A DNA stretch of 8,827 nucleotides from Bdellovibrio sp. (GTDB lineage: Bacteria > Bdellovibrionota > Bdellovibrionia > Bdellovibrionales > Bdellovibrionaceae): assembly GCA_019104905.1 (NCBI GenBank), contig JAHRXB010000098.1, positions 1 to 8,827 on the forward strand, in the 5' to 3' direction. The notes below the pieces were generated by a model. It did not search any database. It saw only the letters and a list, made by a program, of their open reading frames with translations, and had not been told where the DNA came from. Of the stretch, positions 6,257-8,827 are shown one piece after another. The position numbers and the translations under genes were made by a program. The stretch's first letter is position 1. Every line of letters begins with the position of its first letter.

Positions 6257-6994
6257 ATGCGCGGCTGGCTGGCGTTAATATTCTTCTCTTTATGTTTCCA
6301 GCCTCTGGCTTTTGCGCAAAAGCTCGCGCCGATTGACATTGTCTTTGATATTGACTGGACAACCTTCTATTCCGTGGAGGCTTCCCAAAAAGACGACAAA
6401 ACTCTTCTGGTTGAGGGGAAGCTCTACCGACCAACAGATCATTTAGGAGAAGTGATACAAACCCTTCTGCAAAGACATCCTGAAATAAGAGTGAGCTTTT
6501 TTAGTGGCGGCGAACGCTCGCGCAATGAGGCCTTGCTCAAGCAGGTTTTTTTACCCGATGGTCGCAGCCTGAAGGATATCGCCTACAAAATCCTCTCGAA
6601 AGAACATCTCACCGTCTTATCTCAAGATGAGACGGTGCATTTTTCTAAACGCAATAAGAAGGTGCTGGATGCCCATATTCCCGACTGGAATCCGCGACGC
6701 ACAATCTTGATTGATGACCAGCCAGAGTTCGCCCGCCCCCCTTTGAAGGCCGTCGCTTCTTTGGGACTCTTCAATTTTTTAAAAGGGTTTGATCCCGCTC
6801 TCGTTGAACAAAAATACTTCCCGCCATCAGAAGGCGAATGGCACATCGAAAGAAAGAAAGCTTTGCTCTGGCTCCGTATGATTGAAGCGTCTTTGCAAGA
6901 AGCTGACAGGTCCGGGAAAGACTTTTCCGATGTTACCGAGACCACCTGGAAAAATTATCGAAGCCGCACCTGCCAACAAATCTTTATATTCTAG
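6257..6994 (+). CDS. Secreted HAD-superfamily phosphatase-like protein
   Basis: The 245-residue protein has a signal peptide (cleavage after Ala20, LAFA-QK) and the four HAD motifs in order. Motif I is FDIDWTTF, with Asp31 as nucleophile and Asp33 as acid/base. Motif II is the Ser83 region FFSGG. Motif III is a Lys among 131-135 (SKRNKK). Motif IV is ILIDDQ with Asp153 and Asp154. LYRPTDHLGEVI before motif II recalls the NIF/FCP-like HAD arrangement. It is probably a periplasmic Mg-dependent phosphatase; the substrate is unknown. The C-terminal third (about 190-240) is helical and charged. AAAGGA at 6247-6252, overlapping the stop of the beta-barrel gene, is four bases before the ATG, so the two are co-transcribed and perhaps translationally coupled. 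The final TAG shares four bases with the stop of the opposing gene. Confidence 0.75.
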   Translation: MRGWLALIFFSLCFQPLAFAQKLAPIDIVFDIDWTTFYSVEASQKDDKTLLVEGKLYRPTDHLGEVIQTLLQRHPEIRVSFFSGGERSRNEALLKQVFLPDGRSLKDIAYKILSKEHLTVLSQDETVHFSKRNKKVLDAHIPDWNPRRTILIDDQPEFARPPLKAVASLGLFNFLKGFDPALVEQKYFPPSEGEWHIERKKALLWLRMIEASLQEADRSGKDFSDVTETTWKNYRSRTCQQIFIF

Positions 6995-7722
6995 TCCTGA
7001 TAGACCAGATCTTTTAGTACGATGAGATAAGTACAAGAGTCCGCATTATACTCCACAGAATAAGACTGGGGATAGTATCCCTCCATCGGAAACACCAATG
7101 GCGAGGGAATGGCTTGCTCAAACTTTGGCTTCGTCAAGAGGAAGTCCCTGGTCACCATAGGCTCCATGAAAATCATTTTCGCATTATAATATCCGTAGAT
7201 GAATGTCGAAGTGAATGTCTGGCCGTTATACTCTGGAGAACGCGGATCCACCCAGTGCCATCCCATCTGGGGAACACCCTCAGGAGTGGGAACGTAGAAG
7301 GGTGGAAGTTCATCGGAGTCCGGTTGCATTAAGCAAACATCTCGATCATCGCCCATACACGTAATGGCTTGTCTCTGTTCATTAGGGATGAAGTAGAAAT
7401 GGAAATCAAAGTGAGGCAGACCGTAAACATTGTCGGGCTCATGACCGTGCGGCATCCAATCCACCATCATGTGATTGTAGGGAGGAATATTCAACACAGA
7501 CGGAAGAGTGGCCACATAAGTCGATGGATCATGTTCAGGCAAGCCCTCCAAAGCCTCTTTTGAAAGAGCCAATCCCACTCTAGAAACCTTTCCGTTTTCA
7601 TCGATATCAGCAAAGGCCTTTAAGGTGCCCTGCCCGACTGAAACGGAGTCTCCATAGACCACGAATGCATGAGCATCGAGTCCCGCAAATAACAAACAAC
7701 AAAATAAAATAAGCTCTTTCAT
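6991..7722 (-). CDS. Secreted protein resembling the DUF5602 / TTHB210-like group
   Basis: The 243-residue protein has a signal peptide with cleavage after Ala19 (LDAHA-FV). GQGTLKAFADIDENGKVSRV (30-49) followed by GLALSKEALEGLP (50-62) and later PHFDFHFYF (103-111) recall the DUF5602/TTHB210-like family of exported proteins of unknown function; I assign this from memory of the pattern, not from a search. His92, His94 and Glu95 (PHGHEP), His104, His108 and His156 (GWHW) are clustered in a way that could bind a metal, which is inference. Cys122 and Cys130 could form a disulfide, with Cys230 left over. A strong AAGGAGGG (7734-7727) lies four bases before the ATG. A small ORF on the same strand ends in TGA immediately adjacent to this ATG. 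Periplasmic location is expected. Confidence 0.7.
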   Translation of the reverse strand: MKELILFCCLLFAGLDAHAFVVYGDSVSVGQGTLKAFADIDENGKVSRVGLALSKEALEGLPEHDPSTYVATLPSVLNIPPYNHMMVDWMPHGHEPDNVYGLPHFDFHFYFIPNEQRQAITCMGDDRDVCLMQPDSDELPPFYVPTPEGVPQMGWHWVDPRSPEYNGQTFTSTFIYGYYNAKMIFMEPMVTRDFLLTKPKFEQAIPSPLVFPMEGYYPQSYSVEYNADSCTYLIVLKDLVYQD

Positions 7723-7959
7723 TCAACCCTCCTTGGTTTTGAGACCACAGGATAAAACGAAGATCGCCTTCAAGGACAAGTCCCGAGAGAGGTCTCCTGC
7801 CTTAAAACAGTTCGTCTTATCTTGATCCCTGAGAGCCAACAAAAGAATCGTCTCATTTTGAGATTTGCAGGAATTGTCCCCTGTTAAAACTTTAAACGCC
7901 TTGCACGCCTGAAATGCGATTGGAAGGGGGCTGCTCCACCCTGACCGTGGCATCGTCAA
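7723..7959 (-). CDS. Doubtful small ORF or gene remnant upstream of the DUF5602-like gene
   Basis: This is an open frame of 78 codons from a TTG at 7959 (or 76 from the ATG at 7953), bounded upstream by an in-frame TAA. Its TGA directly abuts the ATG of the next gene, as in an operon. From about residue 18 the peptide looks protein-like: four Cys (19, 32, 51, 70), then ETILLLALRDQDKTN and LSLKAIFVLSCGL. There is no signal peptide, no ribosome-binding site for either start, and the first 17 residues look non-coding. The 5' end overlaps the second leader repeat on the other strand. It may be the tail of a decayed gene for a small Cys-containing exported protein, or chance. I recognise no family. 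Confidence 0.3.
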   Translation of the reverse strand: MTMPRSGWSSPLPIAFQACKAFKVLTGDNSCKSQNETILLLALRDQDKTNCFKAGDLSRDLSLKAIFVLSCGLKTKEG

Positions 7960-7987
7960 TGCATTTATCTTCTCTTAGGAGAGTGTC
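7948..7987 (+). repeat. Leader repeat, copy 2
   Basis: This is the second copy of the block at 5352-5391. TGGCATCGTC (7948-7957) and TTAGGAGAGTGTC (7975-7987) are identical to copy 1 and equally spaced. Just upstream both copies also share ACC followed by a purine. GCAT-CGTCA-ATGC inside this copy can form a small 4-bp hairpin. Unlike copy 1, its AGGAG is 72 bases from the next full-length gene; it faces the TTG of a 16-codon ORF instead. Confidence 0.7.
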
Positions 7988-7988
7988 T

Positions 7989-8039
7989 TTGCCTATAACC
8001 CTCTATATTCGATATGGGGTTGAGGCAGTGACAATTTAG
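7989..8039 (+). CDS. Possible 16-codon leader ORF before the lipoprotein gene
   Basis: TTG at 7989 opens a frame encoding MPITLYIRYGVEAVTI, ending in TAG at 8037-8039. AGGAG at 7977-7981 is seven bases before it, and the position corresponds within one base to the ATG of the beta-barrel gene after copy 1. Its stop lies four bases before the GGAG that serves the lipoprotein, so it could act as a translated leader or be the remnant of a lost gene start. A TTG start and very short length make it uncertain. Confidence 0.25.
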   Translation: MPITLYIRYGVEAVTI

Positions 8040-8053
8040 GAATGGAGAGAACT

Positions 8054-8827
8054 ATGACTCACAGATCTCAATACGCAAAGGCCCTGACTGCACTTGTCGC
8101 CTTAGCCCTCTTTGTAACGGGTTGTACAAAGAAAAGAGATGCTTCGCTGCCGGAAGACGCACAAGAATCCATCTTTGCGATTTCTGATTTCGGTGACTTA
8201 CAAACCGAAAACAGCCAAATGAAGGTCTCTACCGATGAGCATCTTTCCACCTTGAGTCTGGGTGAATCCTCCAAAGCCACTGCCGAAAAAGGTGTTGTCG
8301 CCGTTACGGATGTTCAGGTGCCGAACCGCCTGAAGTTCATGTTTAAAGGTCTTGAGATGACAGGACAAGCGGGTCGCTCCTACCCGATCACTCTCTCTGT
8401 TGATAAACAGTTTGTCACTGCATATAAGATCGTTAACGATGCTTCCGAACTCTCTCTTCTTGAAAAACAACTCGTCCAAGTTAAAGACGAAGTTCTTTTG
8501 CAAAAACAACTTCAAAAAACCAAAGACAATACGAAAGTAAAATCATTGATGGCGAGCTTGAAAGAGGCGCGCGCTCAAAAAGCAGCCGCTCTTTCTAAAA
8601 AGAACAGCTCTCTTTTGGTTCCTCTTTTCAAATTCAAAGTCAGCAGCTACGGGGTTTTGCAAAGAGCAAAGAACGAACTTAAAGAAGAAACCTCCACTTT
8701 ACGCATGAAGGCCACTGACTGGTCTGACGCCACTCATATCCAAATCTCTATCAATCCTTCAGATCGTTTGCCTGTCGGTGTTGATGCCGCTTCTCGCGGT
8801 GACTTGGATAGAACTTTTGTCATGGAT
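8054..8827 (+). CDS. Lipoprotein, N-terminal part, 3'-truncated by window edge
   Basis: The frame is open to the window end with 258 residues visible. The signal sequence ends in a lipobox VTGC with lipidated Cys24, followed by Thr, which favours outer-membrane sorting. GGAG at 8044-8047 is six bases before the ATG. After a polar linker (25-80), residues 81-125 look beta-rich (VVAVTDVQVPNRLKFMFKGL). Residues 131-185 are Lys/Gln/Leu/Ala-rich and likely helical or coiled coil (LEKQLVQVKDEVLLQKQLQK). From 186 a second folded region starts (LLVPLFKFKVSSYGVLQ, ELKEETSTLR, TDWSDATHIQISIN). I see no catalytic motif in this portion. Large exported lipoproteins of predatory bacteria can carry zinc-protease domains further along, but nothing here shows one. 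The first 100 bases follow the unusual leader with the second repeat copy and a short ORF. Confidence 0.85.
   Translation, partial: MTHRSQYAKALTALVALALFVTGCTKKRDASLPEDAQESIFAISDFGDLQTENSQMKVSTDEHLSTLSLGESSKATAEKGVVAVTDVQVPNRLKFMFKGLEMTGQAGRSYPITLSVDKQFVTAYKIVNDASELSLLEKQLVQVKDEVLLQKQLQKTKDNTKVKSLMASLKEARAQKAAALSKKNSSLLVPLFKFKVSSYGVLQRAKNELKEETSTLRMKATDWSDATHIQISINPSDRLPVGVDAASRGDLDRTFVMD

Larger units (their letters stand above)
7723..8053. other. 331-base gap between divergent genes
   Basis: This stretch separates the minus-strand DUF5602-like gene from the plus-strand lipoprotein gene. It holds the doubtful minus-strand ORF (7723-7959), the second leader repeat (7948-7987), a 16-codon leader ORF (7989-8039) and the lipoprotein's ribosome-binding site. 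AT-rich runs at 7884-7897 and TATAAC/TATATT at 7994-8009 are possible -10 elements, but none has a convincing -35 at the right distance, so no promoter is called. No terminator hairpin is seen. Confidence 0.6.

Noticed and set aside
6216..6434. Minus-strand open frame across the barrel/HAD junction
   Set aside because: Antisense to two well-supported genes, with basic low-quality composition.
8198..8515. 105-codon minus-strand open frame
   Set aside because: It is antisense to the lipoprotein, which has a good ribosome-binding site, signal sequence and lipobox.

Overview
The window looks like a piece of chromosome from a Gram-negative bacterium of the Bdellovibrio type (Bdellovibrionota). 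This rests on overall impression: about half G+C, very tight gene packing, several orphan exported or lipid-anchored proteins, and protein sequences with that flavour. No rRNA or marker gene fixes the taxon. There are ten protein genes (two cut by the window ends), one doubtful small ORF and several short regulatory candidates. I see no tRNA, rRNA, CRISPR array, insertion sequence, prophage or toxin-antitoxin signature.

Left part (1-2793, plus strand): the C-terminal three quarters of L-aspartate oxidase (nadB, NAD synthesis), then an intact monoacylglycerol lipase/lysophospholipase-like hydrolase. Its stop codon shares one base with the start of a small lipoprotein of unknown function.

Middle (2790-5234, minus strand): read 5' to 3' on that strand, a ribonuclease HI, a short-chain dehydrogenase 6 bases behind it, and after 93 bases an orphan periplasmic solute-binding protein. 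The RNase HI carries an RNA/DNA hybrid-binding domain at its C-terminus, although that domain normally sits at the N-terminus. It starts with GTG just behind a good sigma-70-like promoter, so its mRNA may be leaderless.

Right part (5394-8827): an outer-membrane beta-barrel protein and a secreted HAD-type phosphatase form a two-gene plus-strand unit. A secreted protein resembling the DUF5602/TTHB210 group runs against it on the minus strand. After a 331-base gap comes the start of a large plus-strand lipoprotein.

The most unexplained signal is a roughly 40-base block present twice, 2596 bases apart: 5352-5391 directly before the beta-barrel gene and 7948-7987 in the gap before the lipoprotein. 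It holds identical TGGCATCGTC and TTAGGAGAGTGTC segments at exactly the same spacing. In the first copy the shared AGGAG is the ribosome-binding site of the gene; in the second it sits before a 16-codon leader ORF. Both convergent gene pairs overlap by exactly four bases at their stop codons, leaving no room for ordinary terminators.
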